This document shows, one piece after another, positions 53,323 through 61,421 of a DNA stretch of 64,000 bases. The position numbers and the translations under genes were made by a program. The notes under the pieces are model-generated. The model ran no database searches, had not been told where the DNA came from, and saw only the letters and a list, made by a program, of their open reading frames with translations. Numbering within the stretch: the stretch's first letter is position 1; the number at the start of each line of letters is the position of its first letter. This DNA is from Nonomuraea sp. NBC_00507. GTDB taxonomy: Bacteria > Actinomycetota > Actinomycetes > Streptosporangiales > Streptosporangiaceae. The stretch is taken from the NCBI RefSeq assembly GCF_036013525.1, contig NZ_CP107853.1:10912001-10976000 (forward strand). The letters run 5' to 3'.

Positions 53323-54993
53323 TCATTTGTACATCGTCTGGTTCATGGTTCCGGGGGCGTAGACCTCCGGATCCACCCAGACGTTGATGAGCGAGGGCTT
53401 GCCCGACTCCCTGGCCCGCTCGAGCGCGGGGCGGATCTCGGCCGGGTCGCGCACCTCCTCGCCGTAGCCGCCGAGGAGCTTGGCGAAGTCGCCGTAGCGG
53501 ATGTCGCCGAGCGTGTTGCCGACGCGGGCGCGGTCCTCGCCGTACTTGGCGGCCTGGCCGTACCTGATCTGGTTCATGGACGAGTTGTTGCCGATGACGC
53601 CGATGAACGGCAGGTCGAAGCGGACCATGGTCTCGAAGTCCCAGCCGGTCAGGCTGAAGGCGCCGTCGCCGAACAGGCACAGCACCTCCTTGTCGCGCCG
53701 CGCCTGCTTGGCGGCCATCGCGAAGGCCATGCCGACGCCGAGCGTGCCGAGCGGGCCCGGGTCCATCCAGTGGCCGGGCGACTTGGGCTGGACCACCTGG
53801 CCCGAGAAGGTGACGATGTCGCCGCCGTCACCGATGTAGATGGTGTCCTCGGTGAGGAACTCGTTGATCTCGTGCACGAGCCGGTACGGGTCGATCGGCT
53901 GGGCACCGGACAGCTGGCGGGGCAGCCGCTTCTCGTACGCCTGCGTCTCAACGGCGCGCAGCTCGTCCATCCACGCCTTGCGCTTGGCGGTGATGTCGCC
54001 GATGCGGCCGCTGGCGGCCTGGGCGGCCGCAGCGAGGATGAGGCCGGCGTCGCCGACGATCCCCAGGTCGATGTCGCGGTTCTTGCCGACGGTGCGGTAG
54101 TCGAGGTCGATCTGCACGACCGTCGCGCTCGGCGAGAGCCGCTTGCCGTAGCCCATCCGGAAGTCGAACGGGGTGCCGACGATGATGATCAGGTCCGCCT
54201 CGGTGAAGGCGTAGCGGCGGCTGAGCTGGAAGTGGTGGGGGTCTCCCGGCGGGAGCGTGCCGCGGCCCGAGCCGTTCATGTACGCGGGCACGTTGAGGGC
54301 CCGGACGAAGTCGATCGCGGCGTCGGTCGCCCGGCACGTCCACACCTGGCTCCCGAGCAGGATGCACGGCTTCTCGGCGTGCGCGAGGAGGTCGGCGAGC
54401 CGCTCGATCGCCTCGGGGTCGCCCTGCTGCCGGGTGGAGGCCCGGTAGTGCCCCGCCTTGGGGATGCGCGCCTTCTCCACGGGGACCTTCGCGTCGAGCA
54501 CGTCGCGCGGGATCTCCAGGAAGGAGGGGCCGGGCGCGCCGTGGTAGCACTCGCGGAAGGCCATCGACACGATGTCGGCCACCCGTTCCGTGCTGGGCAC
54601 CGTGGCGGCGAACTTGGTGATCGGGGTCATCATGTCCACGTGCGGCAGGTCCTGGAGTGAGCCCATCTTGTGCTGGCTCAGCGCGCCCTGACCGCCGATG
54701 AGCAACATCGGGCTCTCCGCTCGGAAAGCGTTGGCCACGCCGGTCACCGCGTCTGTCGTACCGGGTCCGGCGGTGACGACCGCGCAGCCGGGTTTGCCGG
54801 TGATGCGGGCGTACCCGTCGGCGGCGTGCGCGGCCACCTGCTCATGGCGTACGTCGATGACCTCGATGCCCTCATCGACGCAGCCGTCGTAGATATCGAT
54901 GATGTGGCCGCCACAGAGCGTGTAGATCACGTCCACGCCCTCGGCTTTGAGTGCCTTGGCAACGAGATGACCGCCAGAGATCGTTTCCGACAT
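53323..54993 (-). CDS. ThDP-dependent oxalyl-CoA decarboxylase / 2-hydroxyacyl-CoA lyase-type enzyme
   Basis: A 556-residue ThDP enzyme. The catalytic Glu is E51 in DVRHEQVAAHAADGYARITG; the ThDP/Mg motif runs from LFGDGAFSLTGW to IGNNSSMNQIRYG. The domain order PYR, central, PP is standard. Next to frc it most simply decarboxylates oxalyl-CoA to formyl-CoA. However, its sequence does not closely follow the Oxalobacter enzyme (no YxxxNEA-like end; the C-terminus is PGTMNQTMYK) and looks more like the actinobacterial 2-hydroxyacyl-CoA lyase/acetolactate-synthase-like group, so C-C ligation of formyl-CoA to an aldehyde is possible. GGAAAGGTGG precedes ATG 54991-54993. Operator site 4 lies 29-48 bp upstream. 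Confidence 0.8.
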   Translation of the reverse strand: MSETISGGHLVAKALKAEGVDVIYTLCGGHIIDIYDGCVDEGIEVIDVRHEQVAAHAADGYARITGKPGCAVVTAGPGTTDAVTGVANAFRAESPMLLIGGQGALSQHKMGSLQDLPHVDMMTPITKFAATVPSTERVADIVSMAFRECYHGAPGPSFLEIPRDVLDAKVPVEKARIPKAGHYRASTRQQGDPEAIERLADLLAHAEKPCILLGSQVWTCRATDAAIDFVRALNVPAYMNGSGRGTLPPGDPHHFQLSRRYAFTEADLIIIVGTPFDFRMGYGKRLSPSATVVQIDLDYRTVGKNRDIDLGIVGDAGLILAAAAQAASGRIGDITAKRKAWMDELRAVETQAYEKRLPRQLSGAQPIDPYRLVHEINEFLTEDTIYIGDGGDIVTFSGQVVQPKSPGHWMDPGPLGTLGVGMAFAMAAKQARRDKEVLCLFGDGAFSLTGWDFETMVRFDLPFIGVIGNNSSMNQIRYGQAAKYGEDRARVGNTLGDIRYGDFAKLLGGYGEEVRDPAEIRPALERARESGKPSLINVWVDPEVYAPGTMNQTMYK

Positions 54994-55021
54994 TGTGCCA
55001 CCTTTCCGGCGTCTGTCTTCC

Positions 55022-55041
55022 GCATACTGCATACCGTATGA
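55022..55041. promoter_or_regulatory. Proposed GntR operator, site 4 (decarboxylase promoter)
   Basis: GCATACTGCATACCGTATGA, matching the consensus CCATACTGTATACCGTATGC in 17 of 20 positions, 29-48 bp upstream of the ThDP decarboxylase start. This is the best copy together with site 5. Confidence 0.65.
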
Positions 55042-55073
55042 AGGCAATAGTTACTCCGCCCGAATCGGCCTGT

Positions 55074-56546
55074 CTAGACCCCGGGGGGCAACTCGATCAG
55101 CTCGACCTGCTCACCGGCCCATCCCGGAGGGACCACGGCCAGGGCCTCCGCCAGCGCCGCTCCCCAGAGAGATCCCGGCCGGTCGTGCCCCACGGGCACG
55201 GCTCCCCGGCCCGTCCTCCTGACCGGCACGAGGCGGGTGTCGCGGGGATGCGCCCGCACGCGACCGGCCAGCGCACTCCTCTCCCCGCCCGCCGGCCTCC
55301 CGGCCCCGGGCGACTGCTCGCCCACCGCTCCCAGCAAGGCGCTCGTCTCGCCGGCAGCCACCCGCCCGGCCAGCGTCCGCAGGACGGGAGCGAGCAAGGT
55401 GAGAGATGCGGCGAGTGCCGCGAACGGGTTCCCCGGCAACCCGACGACCAGCCGGCCGCCGGGCAGCCGGGCGAGCAACTGCGGGTGCCCTGGCCGCACC
55501 GCGACACCGTCGACGAGGACGTCTGCGTCGAGGTCGTCCAGCACGGCCCGCAGATGATCGGCAGGCCCTTTGGACGACGCGCCGCACACGACGATCACGT
55601 CAGCCGCCGCCCCGCCGGCGCCATCGCGCCACGCCGCGCTGCCCGAGCGCGCGCCGGGCTGCTCGGCGCCGGCAGAGGGGATGGGTGGGCCGGCGTCGCC
55701 GGACGCAGGGGCGCCACCGGGCGGATGGGTACCGCCGGGCGGGTGGGTGGCATTGAGGTGCGCGGCGAGCGCGGCCCGGAGCGGCGCGGCGCCGTCGGGC
55801 AGCCGGACCGTGCCCGTGACGCGCCCCCCGGCCCACTCCACCAGGCCCGGCAGGAACGGCCCGATCGCGTCACGCACCCGGCCCGGCCCCGGTAGCCCGT
55901 GCTGCACGACCTCGTCCCCCGTGACCAGCACCATCACCCGCGGCTTCGGCCGTACCAGCAGCTCGTCGTGGCCCAGGGCGGCGGCCAGCCCGAGCGCGGC
56001 CGGCGTCACCACCGCGCCCGCCCCCAGCACCACGGCGCCCTCGGCGATGTCCTCGCCGCGCCGCCGGATGTGGCGGCCCGGCTCGGCGAGGCCGTCCACC
56101 CACACCGGCGGTGCCTCACCGCGCCCAAACCCCGGCTCGTCGCGCATCCGGGGCACTCCGGCGAGCCCCAGTGGCACATCGGGCGGCACCATGTCCGCCT
56201 GCTCGTAGGGCAGGACCGCCTCGGCCCCCGCAGGCGCCGGGGCGCCGGTGGCGATCTCCACCGCCTCCCCCGCCCGCAACCTGCCCTCGTAGAACGCGCC
56301 TCCGGCCAGGACGCGGCCGACCACCCGCCACGGACCTCCGCCCGCCACCGCGTAGCCGTCCATCGCCGCCACGTCCACACCCGGCACCGCCACCAGCGCC
56401 GTCAGGGGCCCGGCCAACCGGCACCCGAGCGCTTCTGACAACGGCACCGACACCGGGCCGAGCGGGCGGGCCGCGCCCGCCGCCACGACCCGCGCGGCGT
56501 CCCATGACATTGCTTCCACCACTGGTCCATGCCGCACAACGGTCAC
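55074..56546 (-). CDS. moeA: Molybdopterin molybdotransferase MoeA
   Basis: A 490-residue enzyme inserting molybdenum into adenylylated molybdopterin. Visible: VPGVDVAAMDGYAVAG, EIATGAPAPAGAEAVLPYEQ, RRRGEDIAEGAVVLGAG, VLVTGDEVV, the MoCF domain with VVCGASSKGPAD, and GLPGNPFAALAA. A Gly/Pro-rich insertion (HPPGGTHPPGGAP) in the MoCF domain is unusual. AAGGAG 7 bp before GTG 56544-56546 decides the start; the frame is open to 56639 but that part overlaps the operator. It probably serves the adjacent formate dehydrogenase and is divergent from the PanE2-like gene. Confidence 0.9.
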   Translation of the reverse strand: MTVVRHGPVVEAMSWDAARVVAAGAARPLGPVSVPLSEALGCRLAGPLTALVAVPGVDVAAMDGYAVAGGGPWRVVGRVLAGGAFYEGRLRAGEAVEIATGAPAPAGAEAVLPYEQADMVPPDVPLGLAGVPRMRDEPGFGRGEAPPVWVDGLAEPGRHIRRRGEDIAEGAVVLGAGAVVTPAALGLAAALGHDELLVRPKPRVMVLVTGDEVVQHGLPGPGRVRDAIGPFLPGLVEWAGGRVTGTVRLPDGAAPLRAALAAHLNATHPPGGTHPPGGAPASGDAGPPIPSAGAEQPGARSGSAAWRDGAGGAAADVIVVCGASSKGPADHLRAVLDDLDADVLVDGVAVRPGHPQLLARLPGGRLVVGLPGNPFAALAASLTLLAPVLRTLAGRVAAGETSALLGAVGEQSPGAGRPAGGERSALAGRVRAHPRDTRLVPVRRTGRGAVPVGHDRPGSLWGAALAEALAVVPPGWAGEQVELIELPPGV

Positions 56547-56572
56547 CGGCACACTCCTTGACCCGTGTTTTT

Positions 56573-56592
56573 CCATACTGTATACCGAATGC
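56573..56592. promoter_or_regulatory. Proposed GntR operator, site 5 (moeA / reductase divergent promoter)
   Basis: CCATACTGTATACCGAATGC, 19 of 20 matches to the consensus, between moeA (start 56546) and the PanE2-like gene (start 56671), so it can act on both. Confidence 0.65.
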
Positions 56593-56670
56593 ACGATGGC
56601 CTGCGTCCAGCGGGTCATCGCAGGTAGCGGATTCCGCACCTACAATCCGACGCGAGAACGGAGCGCGAGC

Positions 56671-57648
56671 ATGAAGGTCGCTGTTCTTGGCGCCGGCGCC
56701 ATCGGCGCATACGTGGGTGCCGCCCTCCACAGGGCGGGAGTCGAGGTGCACCTCATCGCGAGAGGCGAGCACCTGCAGGCGATACGCAGCACCGGTGTGC
56801 GGGTGCTCACCCCCCGGGGCGATTTCACCGCCCATCCCCATGCCACCGACGACCCCACCCAGGTCGGGCCGGTGGACCACGTCTTCCTGGGCCTCAAGGC
56901 GAACAGCTACGCCTCCGCCGGCCCCATGATCCAGCCACTCCTGCACGAGACCACGAGCATCATCGCCGCGCAGAACGGCATCCCGTGGTGGTACTTCCAC
57001 GGACTCAAGGGCCCCTACGAGGGCTACCGCATCGAGAGCGTCGACCCGGGCGGCGCGGTGACGGCCGCGCTCCCGCTGCACCGGGCGATCGGCTGCGTCG
57101 TGTACGCCGCCACCGAGATCGAACGTCCAGGCGTGATCCGCCACCTCGAAGGCACCCGCTTCTCCATCGGCGAGCCGAGCGGCGAGCTCACCGAGCGGTG
57201 CCTGTCCTTCAGCCGGGCCGCGATCGAGGGCGGCCTGAAGTGCCCGGTCGAGCGCGATCTGCGCCGAGACGTGTGGATCAAACTCATGGGCAACATCGCC
57301 TTCAACCCGATCAGCGCGCTGGCCAGGGCGACGATGGCCGGCATCTGCCGCCACGACGGCGCCAGGGAGCTGGTCGTGGCCATGATGCGCGAGACGGTGG
57401 ACGTGGCCAACAGGGTCGGCTGCGATCCGGGGATCTCCATCGAGCGCCGGCTGCGGGGCGCGGAGAAGGCGGGCGAACACAAGACGTCCACACTCCAGGA
57501 CCTGGAGAAGGGCAAACCATTGGAGCTCGACGTGCTGCTCGCGGCGGTGGTCGAGCTCGCCGACCTGACCGGCGCAGAGGTTCCGACACTGCGAGCGATC
57601 CACGCGGTGAGTGACCTGCTCAACGAGAACCTTGTCCGTGCGGTCTAG
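56671..57648 (+). CDS. Ketopantoate reductase-family enzyme, probable oxalyl-CoA reductase (PanE2-like)
   Basis: A 325-residue NADP-dependent reductase of the ApbA/PanE family. Rossmann motif VLGAGAIGAYVGAAL at the N-terminus; catalytic Lys in DVWIKLMGNIAFNPISALAR; later S/N motif in GKPLELDVLLAAVVELA. In Methylobacterium extorquens a PanE homologue (PanE2) reduces oxalyl-CoA to glyoxylate. Here the gene lies between moeA and the formate dehydrogenase, in an island with frc and gcl, so the same role would link oxalate to the glyoxylate carboligase branch. Pantothenate biosynthesis is the alternative but has no supporting neighbours. ATG 56671 aligns with the family start. Confidence 0.85.
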   Translation: MKVAVLGAGAIGAYVGAALHRAGVEVHLIARGEHLQAIRSTGVRVLTPRGDFTAHPHATDDPTQVGPVDHVFLGLKANSYASAGPMIQPLLHETTSIIAAQNGIPWWYFHGLKGPYEGYRIESVDPGGAVTAALPLHRAIGCVVYAATEIERPGVIRHLEGTRFSIGEPSGELTERCLSFSRAAIEGGLKCPVERDLRRDVWIKLMGNIAFNPISALARATMAGICRHDGARELVVAMMRETVDVANRVGCDPGISIERRLRGAEKAGEHKTSTLQDLEKGKPLELDVLLAAVVELADLTGAEVPTLRAIHAVSDLLNENLVRAV

Positions 57649-57658
57649 CCCGAATACC

Positions 57659-57678
57659 GTAGCCTGTATACAGAATGG
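57659..57678. promoter_or_regulatory. Proposed GntR operator, site 6 (formate dehydrogenase promoter)
   Basis: GTAGCCTGTATACAGAATGG; its reverse strand CCATTCTGTATACAGGCTAC matches the consensus core. CTGTATACAG is a perfect palindrome, and a further half-site GAATACCGTA precedes it (57652-57661). It lies just before the Shine-Dalgarno of the catalytic subunit gene. Confidence 0.5.
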
Positions 57679-57685
57679 AGGGATC

Positions 57686-59587
57686 ATGAGCTATGACCGC
57701 CTGACCCATCCACTGGTGCGCGAGAACGGCGTGCTGCGCCAAGCGACATGGGAAGAGGCGCTGGAGCGAGCGGCCGAGGGCTTTCGCCGCAACATCGCCA
57801 AGCATGGGCCCGACACCTTCGCGATGTTGTCCTGCGCCCGCTCCACCAATGAGATGAACTACATCGGGCAGAAATTCACCCGCGTGGTGATCGGCACCAA
57901 CAACGTGGACTCTTGCAACCGCACCTGCCACGCCCCGAGTGTGGCGGGGCTGTCGGCGGTGTTCGGCAGCGGCGGTGGCACCTCCTCCTACCAGGAGGTC
58001 GAGGACACCGACGTCATAGTGATGTGGGGCTCGGCGGCCCGCAACGCCCACCCCATCTTCTTCCAGCACGTACTGAAGGGCATCCGCAACGGCGCCAGGA
58101 TGTTCGCCGTCGACCCGCGCCGCACCGGCACCGCCCAGTGGGCCGACCTGTGGCTGGGGCTCAACGTGGGCACCGACATCCCGTTGGCCCACGCGGTGGC
58201 CAGGGAGATCATCCACGCCGGGCTGCACAACAAGGCGTTCATCGAGCGGGCCACGATCGGGTTCGAGGAGTTCAAGGCGTCCGTCGAGCCGTGGACACTC
58301 AGCGCCGCCGAGCAGGTCACGGGCGTGCCGGCGGAGGCGATCAGAGAGCTGGCGCACGCGTACGCCCGCGCCGACCGCGCCCAGCTGTGCTGGACGCTCG
58401 GCATCACCGAGCACCACAACGCGACGGACAACGTCCGGGCGCTGATCAACCTGGCCCTGCTGACCGGCCACGTCGGCCGCTACGGCTCGGGCCTGTCGCC
58501 GCTGCGCGGCCAGAACAACGTGCAGGGCGGCGGCGACATGGGCGCCATCCCCAACCGGCTGCCCGGTTTCCAGGACATCCTCGACCCGGCCATCAGGACC
58601 CGCTTCGAGGGCGCCTGGGGGCGGGAGATCCAGCCCCGCTACGGCCTCAACCTCACCCAGATGCTGGAGGCCATGGCCGAGGGCGAGGTGACCACCTGCT
58701 ACATGATCGGCGAGAATCCGGTGCAGTCCGAGGCCGACTCCCTGTCCTGCATCAAGCGCCTGTCCATGCTCGACCACCTGGTCGTGCAGGACATCTTCCT
58801 CACCAAGACCGCCCAGATGGCCGACGTCGTGCTGCCGGCCAGCGCCGCCTGGTGCGAGGCGGACGGCACGTTCACCAACAGCGAGCGGCGCGTCCAGCGG
58901 GTGCGCAAAGCCCTTGACCCGCCGGGCGAGGCCCGCGACGACATCTGGATCATGTGCGAGATCGCCCGCAGGCTGGGCCACGACTGGCACTACGACGGCG
59001 CCGAAGAGGTCTGGAACGAGCTGCGCGCGATGTCGCCGCAGCACAAGGGCATGACGTACGAGCGGCTGGCGGAGTTGCAGGGCATCCAGTGGCCGTGCCC
59101 GTCGGAGGACTCGCTGGAGCCGCCGTACCTGCACGGGCGGCTGTGGGAGAACGACCCGGTCAAGCGGGGCGTGCCGGCGCCGTTCGCGGTGCTGCGGCAC
59201 TCGCCGCCGGTGGACCTGCTGGATGAGGAGTATCCGCTGCGGCTGACCACCGGCCGCCGGCTCGACTCCTACAACACCGGAGTGCAGTCGTCGGGGTTCG
59301 CCTCTCCCCTGCGCCGGGGCGAGACGATCGAGCTGTGCCCCGAGGACGCCGAGCGGCTCGGCCTGGTCGCGGGCGAGGAGGTGCGGATCACCTCGCGGCG
59401 CGGCTCGGTGGTCGCCCCCGTCTACATCGATCCCGCGTTGCGGCCCGGGCTGGTGTTCATGACCATGCACTTCCCCGACGACGTGGACACCAATGCGCTG
59501 ACCATCGAGGCCACCTGCCCGATCGCGGGCACCGCCGAGTTCAAGGCGGCGGCCGTACGTGTCGAGAAGCTCGTCAAGGCCGGGTGA
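57686..59587 (+). CDS. fdhA: Formate dehydrogenase alpha subunit, catalytic (Mo-bisPGD) part without its N-terminal Fe-S domain
   Basis: A 633-residue molybdopterin oxidoreductase of the FdhF/Fdh1A type. It starts at SYDRLTHPLVRENGVL, which in complete enzymes follows the N-terminal [4Fe-4S] domain; that domain is missing here and is encoded 3.7 kb downstream (61418-62260). The Mo ligand is Cys81 and the next residue His82 (DSCNRTCHAPSVAG); bacterial FDH has Sec or Cys there. Cofactor regions include PLRGQNNVQGGGDMGA, GENPVQSEAD and the C-terminal RLTTGRRLDSYNTGVQ. TGGAGGG precedes ATG 57686. fdhB follows after 4 bp. Oxidises formate to CO2, passing electrons to FdhB and NAD. Confidence 0.92.
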   Translation: MSYDRLTHPLVRENGVLRQATWEEALERAAEGFRRNIAKHGPDTFAMLSCARSTNEMNYIGQKFTRVVIGTNNVDSCNRTCHAPSVAGLSAVFGSGGGTSSYQEVEDTDVIVMWGSAARNAHPIFFQHVLKGIRNGARMFAVDPRRTGTAQWADLWLGLNVGTDIPLAHAVAREIIHAGLHNKAFIERATIGFEEFKASVEPWTLSAAEQVTGVPAEAIRELAHAYARADRAQLCWTLGITEHHNATDNVRALINLALLTGHVGRYGSGLSPLRGQNNVQGGGDMGAIPNRLPGFQDILDPAIRTRFEGAWGREIQPRYGLNLTQMLEAMAEGEVTTCYMIGENPVQSEADSLSCIKRLSMLDHLVVQDIFLTKTAQMADVVLPASAAWCEADGTFTNSERRVQRVRKALDPPGEARDDIWIMCEIARRLGHDWHYDGAEEVWNELRAMSPQHKGMTYERLAELQGIQWPCPSEDSLEPPYLHGRLWENDPVKRGVPAPFAVLRHSPPVDLLDEEYPLRLTTGRRLDSYNTGVQSSGFASPLRRGETIELCPEDAERLGLVAGEEVRITSRRGSVVAPVYIDPALRPGLVFMTMHFPDDVDTNALTIEATCPIAGTAEFKAAAVRVEKLVKAG

Positions 59588-59591
59588 TCGG

Positions 59592-61421
59592 ATGGACATC
59601 AGATTCCGCGGTGCCGAACCCTCCGAGGAGGAGCGGGCAGCGGTCGACGCCCTGCTCGGGCCGCCCGCGACCGCCTGGGATGGCGGCTCGAGGAGCGAGG
59701 CGGACCTGCGCGCCGCCGCCCGCGCCGAGTCCCAGCGCGACCTGCTGCTGCCGGCGCTGCACGCGGTGAACGACCGGGTGGGGTGGATCAGCGAGGGCGC
59801 GCTCGACTACATCTGCCGGCGGCTCACCGTGCCACCGGCGGAGGCGTACGGGGTGGCGACGTTCTACTCGTTGTTCTCCATGAAGCCGCGGCCCAAGCGG
59901 GTGCTGCACGTCTGCACCGACCTGGCCTGCCAGGCGAAGGGCGCCCAGGACGTGCGCCGGCGGGTGGAGGAGCGGTTCGGCCCGGCGGGGACGGACTGGC
60001 ACGAGAGCCCCTGCCTGGGCCTGTGCGAGCGGGCCCCGGCCGCGCTCGCCCTGGAGGCCGGGCAGCCGCACCGGGCCGAGGTGTACGCCCCGGCCACCCC
60101 CGACACGATCACCACCGTGACCGAGGTGGCGCCGAGCTCCAACGGGCACGCGCCGAGCGTCAACGTCGCCGGTGAGACCCCGGTGAAGGACGCGGTGCCG
60201 CAGGCCGGCAACCCCGATCTGGTCCTGCTGCGGCGGGCCGGCGTCGTGGATCCGGCCAGCCTGGACGACTACCGGGCGAGCGGCGGCTACACCGCCCTGC
60301 GCAGGGCCTTCGAGCTGGGCCCCGCCGGGGTGATCCGCGAGGTGCTGGAGTCCGGCCTGGTCGGGCGGGGCGGCGCGGCCTTCCCGACCGGCCGCAAGTG
60401 GGACGCCACCGCCCGCCAGCCCGACCACCCGCACTACCTGGTGTGCAATGCCGACGAGAGCGAGCCGGGCACCTTCAAGGACCGGGTCGTCATGGAGGGC
60501 GACCCGTACGCGCTGGTGGAGGCGATGACGATCGCCGCCTACGCCACCGGCTGCGCCAAGGGCTACCTCTACATCAGGGGCGAGTATCCGCGGGCGACCG
60601 CGCGCCTCCAGCACGCGATCGCGACCGCCCGCGCCCGGGGCCTGCTCGGCGACGACATCCTCGGCAAGGGCCTGTCCTTCGACATCGAGCTGCGCAGGGG
60701 CGCGGGCGCGTACATCTGCGGCGAAGAGACCGCGATCTTCAACTCGATCGAGGGGCAGCGGGGCGAGCCGCGCAGCAAACCGCCGTTCCCGGTGGAGAAG
60801 GGCCTGTTCGGCAAGCCGACCGTGGTCAACAACGTCGAGACGCTGGTCAACGTGCTGCCGATCCTGGAGCGCGGAGCCCAGGCGTACGCGGCGGCCGAGC
60901 CCAAGCTGTTCTGCGTCTCGGGCGCGGTGGAGCGGCCCGGCGTGTACGAGCTTCCCTTCGGCGCCACCCTGCGGGAGTTGCTGGAGTTGTCCGGAACTAC
61001 CGGCACGACCAGGGCGGTGCTGCTGGGCGGCGCGGCCGGGGCGTTCGTCACGGACCTGGACATCCCGCTCACCTTCGAGGGCACCAGGAACGCGGGCGCG
61101 ACCCTCGGCTCCGGCGTGGTGCTCGTCATCGACGACACCGTGGACATGAAACGGCTGCTGCTGCGCATCGCGGAGTTCTTCCGCGACGAGTCGTGCGGCC
61201 AGTGCGTACCCTGCCGGGTCGGCACCGTACGCCAGGAGGAGGCCCTGCACCGCTTGTCGCGCCGCGTCGACCCCGCCAACTCGCGTCGAAGCGACGACGA
61301 CGATCTCGTGCTGCTGCGCGAAGTCGGCCAGACCATGCGCGACGCCTCGATCTGCGGCCTCGGGCAGACCGCCTGGAACGCCGTCGAATCCGCCATCGAC
61401 CGCCTGGGAGTGTTCAGATGA
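59592..61421 (+). CDS. fdhB: NAD-dependent formate dehydrogenase beta subunit (NuoE-NuoF fusion)
   Basis: A 609-residue diaphorase subunit. The NuoE-like part (about 15-150) has [2Fe-2S] cysteines C108, C113, C141 and C145. A hydrophilic linker runs to about 210. The NuoF-like part has GRGGAAFPTGRKW (NADH), CNADESEPGTFKDR (FMN), GAYICGEETA and the [4Fe-4S] motif SCGQCVPCRVGT with a later Cys in ASICGLG. Same architecture as Fdh1B of Methylobacterium. ATG 59592; the stop overlaps the next gene by 4 bp. Transfers electrons to NAD. Confidence 0.93.
   Translation: MDIRFRGAEPSEEERAAVDALLGPPATAWDGGSRSEADLRAAARAESQRDLLLPALHAVNDRVGWISEGALDYICRRLTVPPAEAYGVATFYSLFSMKPRPKRVLHVCTDLACQAKGAQDVRRRVEERFGPAGTDWHESPCLGLCERAPAALALEAGQPHRAEVYAPATPDTITTVTEVAPSSNGHAPSVNVAGETPVKDAVPQAGNPDLVLLRRAGVVDPASLDDYRASGGYTALRRAFELGPAGVIREVLESGLVGRGGAAFPTGRKWDATARQPDHPHYLVCNADESEPGTFKDRVVMEGDPYALVEAMTIAAYATGCAKGYLYIRGEYPRATARLQHAIATARARGLLGDDILGKGLSFDIELRRGAGAYICGEETAIFNSIEGQRGEPRSKPPFPVEKGLFGKPTVVNNVETLVNVLPILERGAQAYAAAEPKLFCVSGAVERPGVYELPFGATLRELLELSGTTGTTRAVLLGGAAGAFVTDLDIPLTFEGTRNAGATLGSGVVLVIDDTVDMKRLLLRIAEFFRDESCGQCVPCRVGTVRQEEALHRLSRRVDPANSRRSDDDDLVLLREVGQTMRDASICGLGQTAWNAVESAIDRLGVFR

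Noticed and set aside
56671..57648. Pantothenate biosynthesis panE
   Set aside because: No other pantothenate genes nearby, while the oxalate context and shared operator point to an oxalyl-CoA reductase role; kept as an alternative only.
57686..59587. Truncated or broken fdhA
   Set aside because: It has a good Shine-Dalgarno and start, full catalytic domain and coupled neighbours, and the missing domain is encoded nearby; a split gene fits better than decay.
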